Positions 34,101 to 42,799 of a DNA stretch of 42,799 nt are shown piece by piece (position 1 is the stretch's first letter; every line of letters begins with the position of its first letter). Under the pieces are notes generated by a model. The model made no database searches. It saw only the letters and a list, made by a program, of their open reading frames with translations, and was not told the DNA's origin. Both the position numbers and the translations under genes were made by a program. Source of the stretch: Micractinium sp. NFX-FRZ (taxonomy: Eukaryota; Chlorophyta; Trebouxiophyceae; Chlorellales; Chlorellaceae); the NCBI GenBank assembly GCA_029339195.1, contig JAPTJF010000509.1:1-42799 (forward strand). The letters run 5' to 3'.

Positions 34101-34302
34101 CGGCTGTGCCGTGGTCGAGCACGGTGGGGTGCAGCAGCCCCAGAGGCAGGCCCTCATAGTGGAGTCTATCTAGGTCGGCTGCTGACGCGGTGGTGCTCAG
34201 GCTGCCCGTGCTAGGTGCTGCACCGTCAGCAGGCGGCTGCTCTGCCGCCGGCGCTGCTGGCTCACCAGCCGCTGCAGCCACTCCCGCCGCGGCGTATGAC
34301 AT
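28125..34302 (-). CDS. TRM11: tRNA (guanine-10-N2)-methyltransferase catalytic subunit TRM11
   Basis: TRM11, activated by TRM112, makes m2G at position 10 of cytosolic tRNAs using S-adenosylmethionine. Sixteen exons give 563 residues: 34302-33883, 33466-33386, 33030-32926, 32578-32483, 32135-32047, 31668-31629, 31293-31201, 30892-30772, 30602-30491, 30126-30075, 29906-29813, 29539-29412, 29118-29056, 28838-28777, 28524-28428, 28163-28125. After a low-complexity leader comes the substrate-binding region (FLCYFLHRHLEFRLPEVESL, SPFWYSHLPSEEAAR, FLEVWGEGETFEEL). Then come RYYFGREV, the YLGPTSMDTEVAFMM helix, the SAM motif LDPFVGTGSIL (about 316-326), catalytic DPPYG at 399-403, GGRLVYFMP, and the eukaryotic C-terminal ANCEQMLTSRYSRRLITME. 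Human TRMT11 shares all these in order. The leader (about 1-60) and a Ser/Gly insertion at about 110-127 are specific to this protein. Confidence 0.95.
28314..28455 (-). repeat. Near-copy of the end of TRM11 exon 15 within the next intron
   Basis: Plus-strand 28428-28455 (end of exon 15) and 28314-28341 (intron 15) share CTGCACT, then GTGCTCCTCCAGGCT. The intronic copy would read LEEHVGVQ against the exonic LEEHRAVQ. It lacks a usable donor at its end, so it is probably a dead partial duplicate. Confidence 0.6.
28391..28425. repeat. Small inverted repeat in TRM11 intron 15
   Basis: GTTGAGAT, an 8-nt loop, then ATCTCAAC make a perfect 8-bp hairpin near 28399-28422. Another short palindrome, ATTGCTAGAGCAAT, lies near 28353-28366. 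No function is evident. Confidence 0.4.
32902..32918. repeat. Cytosine homopolymer in TRM11 intron 3
   Basis: A run of about 15 consecutive C residues sits just beyond exon 3 on the minus-strand transcript, as poly-G in the RNA. It is likely length-variable and prone to sequencing error, but it is intronic. Confidence 0.7.
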
Positions 34303-35458
34303 GCCCGCTACCCTTATTCTAGCGAGGTATGAAGGTTTTGGAGCCGCAGCGGCGCGAAGCTTTGCAGCGCGACAATACGCAACTGCATGCGACGATGTGG
34401 GCGCAGCAACTCGCTGAGAACACGCTGACAGGCAGGATGCAACCATGCAAGAAGGTACACACGCCGACAGCTGGTGGGCAGAGCCAACATCCATCCTGCC
34501 GCCAGCCGCCGCCGCCAGCCGTGCTCCCGCCAGCATCGCCTATTTGCTTGCGGTAGGGGCATGCCAGCATCCTTCCTGCACCCTTCCTGCCTGCGCATGC
34601 CCTGCAACCAGCGTCCTGCCCAACCCGTTCAAGCTGCCCCCGCTCCGCCCTGCTACCAGGGTGGGTGTGTCCATTACAAAGGAGGGGACTGCAAGCAGAA
34701 CATGGCGCCGCTGTGAACATGCAGGTCGGCTCGTCAAAACATGTTGGGGGTTGGAGTGTGTCGTCTTATCGTCAGGCCAGCGGCGTGGAGTGCCGCTCCC
34801 ATACAGGAAGAGGTTGGAAAGGCGGGGGCGGGTGTTGAAAAAGAGAGGGCGGGCAGCATCAGCTCACAGCACGCACATTAAATGATGGGGCATTCCTGGG
34901 CCAACAGCACCCGGGGGAACGGGAAAGAATCGGGGGCGCAAGGCGCGCAGGGATGGTATGGTTGGACCGGGGGCAGGGCTGAACCGGCGCAGGGGGTTTG
35001 GGAGCGGCGCTAGCGAGATACATTGGAAGAGAGGCAAGGCAGCGGAATGAAACGTGTAAGTGCAAAAGCAGGGCGCCGAAACGCGGCGCAGCGCAGAGAA
35101 AAAAGGCATGGAGTGAAAATACATTAGTTCGAGGAAGGGGACTGAGGCACTTTGCAGGGCGGAGAGGTGCGGCCGTGAGGGGGGTCCGGACAAAGAAGGG
35201 CATGCGTGGGCGAACATCACGGCGACGGTGTGCTGAGGGGGCAGAAGGCGAGATGGGTGAAAGGAGGGTTCGCTCGCTCGCTCACTCAAAGGCAGGCAGC
35301 GCCAGGTGGGTGCATTCGGTACAATGGGGGGCAATGTGTGTGGGAGCTGGTGTTGCGCGGCCCATGCCTGCGCGTGCTGGTGAGAAAGGTACAACGTGCC
35401 ACAGGGGGACGTAAGGGGTGCCCTGCAGGGGCAGCGCACGGCGCTGCACCCTGCCGCC
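34303..35458. other. Long non-coding interval upstream of TRM11
   Basis: About 1.15 kb lie between the TRM11 start and the stop of the 84-residue gene, both on the minus strand. The interval carries the TRM11 promoter and probably a long 3' UTR ending near TTACA at 34674-34678. Open frames on both strands have no motif I recognise. The span 34800-35400 on the plus strand is purine-rich, which gives spurious long frames. I see no convincing gene. Confidence 0.45.
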
Positions 35459-36113
35459 TCAGTGCGAGGGCAGGCAGCGGGGGCTGATGACCAGGCATTC
35501 GAAGAAATCGAGACCATCATATTCCAGGCCCCAGTGCGCCGCCGCAGCTGCGCCCGTCACCGCGGGGCGTGTGAGCTCGGCGCTGCAGCGGCGCGCGACC
35601 ACCATGGGAGCGGAGGTGGCAGAGGTGTCCGCGCCTGTGGCAGGCACGGCAGCGGCCGCAGGGGGCTGCAGAGAAGGGGAAGAGAGGGAGGGACATCAGT
35701 TTCAAACAACGCCCAGCTCAACTTCAGCTCCAACTTCAGCTCCAGAAAGGAATGCTGCCAGGCCAGGCTTATGTGCCTGCCGGCGCCAGGCAGGTGCGTG
35801 AGCGGGCGCCCCGCCGGCGCTTGGTTGTAGAGGCCGCTACGCGGGCCTGCGGCCGCTTTGTAGCGCGGCAAACACGGAGCTGGCCTTCCAGCACGTCCGA
35901 AAGGAGCGGGCAGCCCGCGAACGCGGCGGACGGGGGGGCTGGCGGTAACAACGTGAAGGCACCAACTGTCACCCGCAAGCGGCCAGCGCTCAGCCCAATG
36001 CCCCACAAACGACCCAAACATCCCACGGGACGCGGCCGAGGCAGCAGGCGAAAAGGCGGGCGCACCTGCGCCGAGGGGGCGCCCTTGGCCAGAGCAAGCA
36101 GCTTCTCAAACAT
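35459..36113 (-). CDS. Hypothetical small protein (84 residues)
   Basis: Two exons with good splice signals (36113-36066 and 35665-35459) encode 84 residues. The N-terminus MFEKLLALAKGAPSAQ is followed by an Ala/Pro/Thr-rich stretch, then MVVARRCSAELTRPAV and an aromatic, acidic patch AHWGLEYDGLDFFECLVIS before the stop. I do not recognise a family. The mixed Ala-rich then basic region could be a short transit peptide ahead of a very small mature peptide. The start codon faces the endonuclease V start across 205 nt. Additional coding exons cannot be excluded. Confidence 0.45.
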
Positions 36114-36318
36114 GGTTGGCGGCGTTTATGATGAGCTTGCCCAAGGGCACCGGAAGGCGAAGGAGTAACAAACAGACGCGGCGTTCGGGCTGCCTTCAAC
36201 CCTGCTGCCGCGTCAGCGTCGCTTCTTCCCTGTTCCCGTTCAACCCATCATGCACTAATCGGCATTCCCGGAGCAGTTGGCTGTTCTGTTCATCTAGTTG
36301 GCCTGTGTCGGAGCTCAC
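36114..36318. promoter_or_regulatory. Divergent promoter interval of the 84-residue gene and endonuclease V
   Basis: Start codons at 36113 (minus) and 36319 (plus) are head to head with 205 nt between them. The interval is less GC-rich near 36220-36310. No defined element is visible. Confidence 0.5.
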
Positions 36319-38791
36319 ATGGCGAACTCCTACTGCTCAAACCAGCAGGAGCACTGGCAGAGGTGTGTTGGGTGCTGCCCATTCTTTCCCAGCATCCGGG
36401 ATACAATACGTGTGCGTCACACGGGGGTGCCGCAAGTGCCTGCTGCTACACGGTGCTGTGCTGCCACCCGCCGCTTGCCGCCGCCGCCGCTGCCCAGCAC
36501 CCAACTTCCCCCACACGCACTCTGCGCAGAGCTGCACACTGTGTTTTGTCCGCCTGACTTGTTCAGGAAACTCTGCACATTTGCTGCGGTGCCGGGAATT
36601 TTATGTGGGGTGCAGGGAGCAGGTGGCCCTGGCAGCGCGTGTGGTGGCGCGCGACGACGTAGACTTCCTCACGCTCCCCGGCGGGTGGGCCGCCCACCTG
36701 CACCTTGTGGCCGGCCTCGACATCTCCTTCTTTCCGCCTGCCAACAACGGGCGCACTGCTCCCACTACTGACGCCGGCTCTGCCTCCCACCAAGTTGGCA
36801 GCAGTGGTCACGACAGCAGCAGCCAGTGCGCTGCCGCTGCTGCCAGCGCACGGATGACGGCCCCGACAGCAGGCTCGCAGTCGGCCGGCGTGGCGGCGCT
36901 GGCGGTGCTCACCTTTCCGGCACTGGAGGTGGCACACGTGGAGCTGCTTGAGCTGCCGGCCCTGGAGGCGCCCTACCTGCCCGGCTTCCTGGGCTTCCGG
37001 TGAGGGGGGGGGGAGCGAGGGGGAGGGAGTGTGTAGTGCGGGTGGAAGAGTGGCGTGACGCCACCGGGTCGTGCCCATTGCCCATCACCGCACTGTGCTG
37101 GATTTATGAAACTACAAAGGCGCGGCGTGCACATGCCCGGCAGACAGCACCCAAGGCACCCACCGGCACACCAAGAGGCTGCGCTCCGTTGGGTGCTCTC
37201 ATCCGCTGCCAGCCTCGTGTTGCCGCTGCCTTTTCTGCGTCCTGCGGCGATCCAGGGGCACTCACCCACTGCTGACCTGGATGAGATGCCACTGCCAACT
37301 CCACATCCTCCACCACCCCACCCACCTTTTCCCCCGCCGGCCTGGTGCGCCTCACCCAAACACCCACCCCCTCGCATACACGTACCTTGTGCTCGCAGTG
37401 AGGTGCCCGCCTACTTGGAGCTGCTGAGGCGCGCCGAGGCCAAGGGCGTCTGCCCGCAGGTGAGCTAGTTCCTTTCATTCGACAATGTGCAAGGGCATGG
37501 ACCAGAGCCAGACGGTGAGGGGGAACTGCGGAGGGTGAAGGAAGAGGAGCGCGCAGGGGTGGTACGCGCTCCTCGAGGTGTGGGCATTGGGCTGGCCGGC
37601 TCCCTTCATTTTTCGCCTCTGCATGCACTCACATGCAGCCTCACAGGAGTCATATCAGCATTGCAAGCCACTACCGCTCGGGGTGCCACCTCGCCATCTG
37701 ATCCGCCTGGGAGCCCTTCTGCCCCCCTTGCCACTCCCGCGCCCTGCCCTTCTCATCCCTTCCGCTCACAGCTGCTGCTTGTGGACGGGTTTGGCGTGCT
37801 GCACCCTCGTCGGTGCGGCAGCGCCAGCCACTTGGGCGTGCTCAGCGGCCTGCCCACAGGTGCACATGCCGCTGCCGCCAGCTGGCGCTGGGCGGTGTGC
37901 TTGTGTGTGGAATGTGGGCAGCCTGCCTGACCACCTGCGCCTGTCTGTTGCTCTATTGACCTGTTCTCACGCTGCCGGCTCATCGGCGCTTGCCAAGCCC
38001 TGCTGCCCTCTGCCAACCTGCCTGCTTGCCTGTGCATCTGCCTGCCCCGCCTGCAGTGGGTGTAGCCAAGTCCCTGTTGCACGTTGACGGCCTGCCGGGG
38101 GAGCGGGAAGTGCGGGCAGCGGCGGCGGCAGCGCTTGATGAGGCTGTATGCAAACACGCAGCAGGGGAGGAGGGTGCGTGCCTCACAGCCGCTGACCCCG
38201 CTGACAGTGGCAGCGCCAGCAGCAGCGGGGGTCTGGCGGTGCACCACCTCCCCGGCGGCGGCCTCTGGTTGCCGCTGGTGGCTGCAGACGGAGAGGTGCT
38301 GGGGGGCACGCTGTGTGCCGGCACCGGTGCAGCGGCCAGCGGCAGCGGCATCAGCAGCCGTGCAGCTAACAGTGCTGTGCCCGCCAGCCGGCGGCCAGTG
38401 TTTGTGTCGGCGGGGCACAAGATCTGTCTGGCCTCTGCCCTGGCCATTGTGCAGTGCTGCTGCAAGCACAGGTGGGTGGGTAATTAGGTGGCTGTACGAG
38501 GGCACACCAAGTGCTTCTGTGGGCACAGCTGGGTGGGCAGGAGGGTGAGCGTTGCAGGCTCGATTGAGGCTGCACTATCAACTGGCGTCTGCTTTTAAGA
38601 AGGGCAGAAAAATGTTCTCATGTGGATGCTCCATCAGCCTCCCTTCTGCTTGCACCTCCTACCCCTCTGTTGTCCGCAGGGTGGCAGAGCCCATCAGGCA
38701 GGCCGACCTATTGTCGCGGGCAGAGGTGCGCAAGCTGCAGCAGGCAGGCGCGGCTGGAGCAGCAGCGCAGCTGGTTCGACCCGCTGGCTGA
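36319..38791 (+). CDS. ENDOV: Endonuclease V
   Basis: Endonuclease V cleaves one nucleotide 3' of inosine; bacterial enzymes act on deaminated DNA, animal ones mainly on inosine RNA. Six exons (36319-36362, 36616-36999, 37399-37459, 37772-37859, 38057-38471, 38680-38791) give 367 residues. It starts MANSYCSNQQEHWQREQ, matching the WKREQ start of human ENDOV. Catalytic acids are present: D50 (VAGLDISFF), E144 (PGFLGFRE, after the YLPG wedge) and D168 (LLLVDGFGVLHPR). Conserved GVAKSLLHVDGL, SAGHKICLASALAIVQCC and EPIRQADLLSRAEVRKL follow. Two Ala/Ser/Gly-rich insertions, at about 57-93 and 202-265, make it longer than the roughly 225-280 residues usual for the family. No transit peptide is seen, so a nuclear or cytosolic location is likely. 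Confidence 0.95.
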
Positions 38792-39755
38792 CAACAGGGT
38801 CACATTGCCCAATGGCATGCACTCAAGGATGACTGGGCTTGCGAGCGCAAGCGCCCAGCTCTGCACCAGGCACCACATGGCACAGGTAGGTAGCAGGCCA
38901 AAGCTGGTTTGAGTGCACATGTGGCCGCGAGCTGTGGGTGGTTGCTGCCATTACACGGTGCCAGGAGTGGGCTGCAGTACAGGCAATATATATGCGAAGT
39001 TTAGTAACCTCTACCTCTCCCGCCGCCTGCAACCCTCAACTGCTGCAGGGTTGTGCGCACCGAGAGCTGGCGCCTGTTGCCTGGCTGGGCCTGACCTCTT
39101 GGAATGAAGCCCTGCCGGACGCCCGCATGGCATCAACAGCCAACCGCAGACAGCAAAGCAGCATTGATATTTATGGCCACCCAGCAATCTGTGATGCCTC
39201 TTGTTACCAGCAGATCCACTCACGCATGAGTGTGCATGCATGCCGTTGCGCCGACGCACGCCTGCTCACACGAGCTGCTGCCGCCGATCACCCTGCTGCC
39301 CACACTTCCCAAGGTTGCCTGAAAACAGTGCACCAAGCGTTGCTCTGCAACGTGCTCTGCCTCATAGTTGTTGAAAAGGGACTTTATGCACCCTGCACCT
39401 CTGTGTACCGCTGTACTGCGCGGAGCCCCGGGGATGTAATGGACACCTCAACTGAATGCACAAGCAAGGATAAGCAAGGAATACACACACAAACAGGAGC
39501 AGCATCGCAAGACAGCCGTGGCACTCTTCGACTGGGCTGAGCAGCGCAGGCAGGCGCTTGAACCTTGCAGCCTGTCAGGTGCGCCCTGGCAACCTCGCAG
39601 CAAGGCATGTTGGGATGTGCCTAAGAGCAGCACGTGTGAGGCCGTGGCGGCACCCATCGAACGGTGCCGTCGCGCACTCCGCCAACTAGGTTATCATCTC
39701 TGCGCGTGCAACCTTTTTGCAGGACATAACGCCCTCCGGAGAGCTTCGCACGAAA
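38792..39755 (+). other. Endonuclease V 3' UTR and upstream region of the next gene
   Basis: Nearly 1 kb carries no recognisable coding sequence. A TGTAA at 39435-39439 is the likely endonuclease V poly(A) signal, implying a 3' UTR of about 650 nt. An open frame from 39518 runs toward the next gene's first exon but lacks an ATG and motifs. I treat it as promoter or leader. Confidence 0.45.
39435..39439 (+). terminator. TGTAA poly(A) signal of the endonuclease V gene
   Basis: It is the first TGTAA pentamer downstream of the stop at 38791. Confidence 0.45.
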
Positions 39756-42698
39756 ATGGAGCCCGACCATGAGGTGCGAGAGTGAGAACAGGGAAGAGCA
39801 GCAGGCACCCTATCCGGCGAGGCGGCAGGGGGGATGTATGGCTCAACTGCTGCTTGCTGCCTGCTCTCTCTTGCGCTTCTTGCAGAGTGATGGTGACGAC
39901 ATTCTGCAGCTTGACGCACTTCCACCGCACGAGGGCGAGGGCAGGGTGAGGGGCCACCCAGCGGTGGGCGGGAAGGGCGCCTGCCTGGGATCGGCCGATG
40001 GCGAGCTGAGCGGCAGGCATACACCTCTGCCAGTGCGCTCTTCCTTCCTTCCTTCCTTCCTTCCTTCCTTCCTCTGTGCACAATGAGCTCATTTAAACAC
40101 CCTGGACCTTTTTTGTTTCCCTGGCAGGTGGCGAACCCTGGCGGGTCGACCCAGCAGAGCAACACGCCCCCAGGGTAGGCATCAAGACGGGCAGGGCCTC
40201 CCATTCTCAGTGCGTGCCACTGCTGGGTAAAGGGGCGTGCCGCTGCCTGTATGCCATGCTTCGCATCCAACCCTCTGTGCCCCTCACTCTGACAAGGTCA
40301 CATGCACTGTTCCCCGCACTACACTGCAGTGCACCTCGTGCCGCCGCTTCACAAGCACCCACGCCACCAGCCAGCCTGCCGGCCCGCCCGCCTGGCACCC
40401 CAGCAGGCTCCACACCGGCAGCCGCCCCCACGGCTGCTGTGCCCGCCCCCGCCGTGCCCGGTGCCCAGCCTCCCTCTGGCCCCGCCCCCGCCTCGCCAGC
40501 CACCACGCGTGCCGCCGTCAACATTGCAGCTGGCGCAGGCAATGCGGCGAGCCAGGGGGGCGGCGACAGAGCATCTGCAGCTCGCATTGCGCACGAGGCA
40601 GAGGAGGGCGTGGGCGGCGCCGCTGCTGCACTGGGCAACCTGCCTGCTGCTCCGCCAGCCGCCACGCCCGCCCCAGCCCCAGCCCAGGCGCTGTCAACCG
40701 TTCCGCCCCCTCCCGCCCTTGCTGCCCCGCCTGGCGGTCTTGTCATTGAGGAGGTCGGTGCTGGTGACTGGGATGGCGGGGCGGGCGGCGAGGAGGCGTC
40801 TGCTGTGCCCGTCATCCAGGAGGAGCAGGAGGAGTGGGGGGGCGGTGCACACGGACCTGCCGGCCGGCACCTGGTGCCGGCCTGGCTGGAGGGCAGCCAG
40901 GCCGCGCCGGGCCACAACGACTTCATGAACGTCTTTGGGGGCCTTTGGAACCTTGCTCTGAACTTGGTGAGTGATTCAGGGTCAAAGGGATGGCATGAGG
41001 AAGCGGTTGCGCCGAAGAAGCATGCGTGCTGTTGCTGAGGGCAGGGAAGAGAGGGTTTGAGCGTCCGTGGCAGGGCGCTTGGAAGAACGGAGCACTCTGC
41101 TTGCTGCTCAGAAAGCCTTGCTGGCGCTTACTGGCACCTCACATGGCTGGCGCCTGTTGCACCGATGCTGCTTGCGCAGAATGCGCACGTGCTTGCAATG
41201 TGCTGGCCCCTGCTCACCTGGTGACCTCCTGTCCACCTTCCCTCTGCCATGGCAGGCGCGCAACCCTGCATTGGCGGGTGCAGTGGACGAGATCACGCAG
41301 GAGGTCATGTAACACCCGCAATTTGCACAGCTACACGAGAGGCTCAACCTCCCCCAGCCGCCCCCTCCCGATGCCGCGGTAGCAGAGGGCGAGCAGGTGG
41401 CGGCGGCGCCAGGCGAGGGGGAGGCGGCAACAGAGGGCGAGGCGGGGGCGCCTGCAGCGGCTGCGGCGGGCAAGGGGGAGGCAGCAGCAGAGGGCGGGGA
41501 GGGGCGGGCGACGGTGGGCAGCGGGGAGGCACCTGCTGAGGGCGAGGCGCTGCCCGCCGCTGCGGCCCGGCTCGGTGAGTCCAGCGGCTCAGTGCCCACC
41601 CACTCCACCCCCACAGCCGGTCTCACCACGAGCTAGGGCAGTCATGCATGCGCCGGGCCTCAAGCAGGGCCGCCAGCTCAGTGCCACACAACACGGGCCC
41701 GGGGAGGGTGCACCCTGCAGGGCCCGTCCTGAACATCGGCATGCTGCAGGTCAAGGTGACCCGCTTCCGCCGCGCCCTGGTGGCAATTCTGGACGCCGTG
41801 GGCGAGGTGAGCGTGCTGATCTGCCTGCGCTGGCAGGGCCGGTGCTGGAGGCATTCAGAAAGAAATGGCGCCCTGCGGGCCCTGGCACATCCACTGGTGC
41901 CCCTGGGAGTCGCGTGCTGCCTTGCCCCGCTGCGCGGCTACGTCCAGCCAGGCCAGTGCCTGCAAGAGGTGGCATGACGTGCCAACAACACGGTTACCCC
42001 ACAGTTCTCATCTGCAGACGAAAGAGCCTGCTGTCAGCTTCCCTAGCTCAACTGCCCACCAGCTGCAGCTGTTGCACCAGTGCCCGCAGGCCCTGCATTG
42101 GGCCCGCAGCACCCCCTCAAAGCTATACACCGGTGACCACAGTACCGCGGCCTCTCCCCCCCGCCCCCCTGCAGACCCTCACTGAGGTGGGCCAGTTCCT
42201 GCAGCAGCTGGCGTGCATCCTGGCCCCTCCAGCGTGAGTAGCAATCAGTGCTGCTGGCCCAGAAACTCTTATGTTGTGGGTCCAGGCGGCGCCCTGGATG
42301 GCAGGCGCCCGCGATGCGCAGTGCCCTCGACCTGCAGGCAGCGACCGGCAGCTGCATCTGACTTGTGTGGCGTGCAGCACACCAGCCGTCACTTGGCAAA
42401 GCAAGCTGTTCCAAGCCTGCCTGACTTGCGCCAGGCTTTTTACTGACACTGCCGCTGTGCCTCGTTCACTGTCCCCTGTGTTCCTGCCTTCAGGCCGGCA
42501 CAGCCTGTGCAGGGCGACATGCAGGCAGGTGGGGCAGGTGCCCCCCTGGGCGCCGAGGAACCCCAAGCCTACCCTGGCGACGAGGCTGCCCCTTGGGTTG
42601 CCAGCATGGTGGTGGTGGTGGTGGTGGCGCTGCTGGCGCAGTTGACTACGCGCCGGGCAGGAGTGCCAATGTGGACAGCCACAGCTCCTTACTACTAG
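39756..42698 (+). CDS. Hypothetical low-complexity protein with C-terminal membrane anchor
   Basis: Exons: 39756-39773, 39886-39945, 40128-40174, 40330-40966, (41256-41303), 41331-41574, 41721-41806, 42175-42233, 42494-42698. Without the bracketed exon the product is 451 residues; with it, 467. The start MEPDHE has a good context (GAAAATGG). An acidic start leads into a long Pro/Ala-rich region, an acidic patch (VIQEEQEEW), then two helical segments that look ordered: PGHNDFMNVFGGLWNLALNL and VTRFRRALVAILDAVGETLTEVGQFLQQLACILAP. The tail has a single hydrophobic stretch (MVVVVVVALLAQL) 17 residues from the end, fitting a tail-anchored membrane protein. I do not recognise a family. The joint around 41304-41330 is odd and is described as a finding. 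Confidence 0.6.
40043..40073 (+). repeat. TTCC tetranucleotide microsatellite
   Basis: About seven TTCC units lie in intron 2 of the tail-anchored protein gene. It is a simple repeat likely to vary in length. Confidence 0.85.
42608..42628 (+). repeat. GGT/GTG triplet run coding for polyvaline
   Basis: Six GTG codons in the last exon of the tail-anchored protein gene form the core of its membrane segment. A change in repeat number would lengthen or shorten the anchor without shifting frame. Confidence 0.75.
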
Positions 42699-42799
42699 TC
42701 CTTAGTAAGCACCACTTTCACAGTTGAGCACTGGCAGCCTGCCAGAGATGGGAGGTCGCAGGGTGTCCGATGGGTGGGTGCACGATGGGCAGAGTGACG
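42699..42799 (+). other. 3' flank of the tail-anchored protein gene
   Basis: The final 101 nt follow the TAG at 42696-42698. No TGTAA is present before the window ends, so the poly(A) site lies outside. Confidence 0.5.

Noticed and set aside
34800..35430. Long open frames on both strands upstream of TRM11
   Set aside because: They come from a purine-rich, low-complexity stretch. No splice-consistent model or motif supports a gene.
39518..39772. Upstream in-frame extension of the tail-anchored protein (ALFDWAEQRRQALEP...)
   Set aside because: It lacks an ATG and leads into a different frame past the exon 1 donor. ATG 39756 has better context and joins in frame.

Overview
This is a GC-rich nuclear segment from a green alga (Chlorophyta), most likely a core chlorophyte such as a trebouxiophyte. 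Three things support that. Nearly every gene is broken into short exons by GT-AG introns (smallest clear ones about 60 nt) that join in frame. TGTAA, or TTACA for minus-strand genes, lies downstream of most stop codons, as in chlorophyte poly(A) signals. Several products are of plant/algal type: GnT I with a plant-style PEVCRTYNFG block, and a PII protein with a chloroplast transit peptide. I built the gene models by hand by matching splice sites to reading-frame phase and known family motifs. Each stated exon set sums to a multiple of three.

Layout. 115-6946 (+): N-acetylglucosaminyltransferase I, 19 exons. 9904-7314 (-): a mitochondrial OMA1/M48-like protein whose zinc-protease motif is destroyed. 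11748-10600 (-): a membrane-anchored TPR protein with a C-terminal J domain. 12151-15230 (+): a DUF262-HNH protein, the architecture of bacterial GmrSD-type restriction nucleases, here with ten exons. 19034-16128 (-): beta-carbonic anhydrase. 20791-19774 (-): GFA/CENP-V-like zinc protein. 22620-21443 (-): ankyrin-repeat protein. 24737-23345 (-): glutaredoxin-like CxxC protein. 24927-27622 (+): chloroplast PII signal protein. 34302-28125 (-): tRNA m2G10 methyltransferase subunit TRM11. 36113-35459 (-): an 84-residue orphan. 36319-38791 (+): endonuclease V. 39756-42698 (+): an unidentified low-complexity protein with a C-terminal membrane anchor.

The genes do not form an operon-like pathway; this is ordinary interleaved eukaryotic housekeeping. 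Three short divergent intervals (11749-12150, 24738-24926, 36114-36318) probably serve as shared promoters. Two convergent pairs (GnT I with the M48-like gene, PII with TRM11) have poly(A) signals only about 20 nt apart. The most unusual items are the intron-bearing DUF262-HNH nuclease, whose HNH module is a single last exon that a duplicated splice donor could switch off, and the catalytically dead OMA1-like protein.
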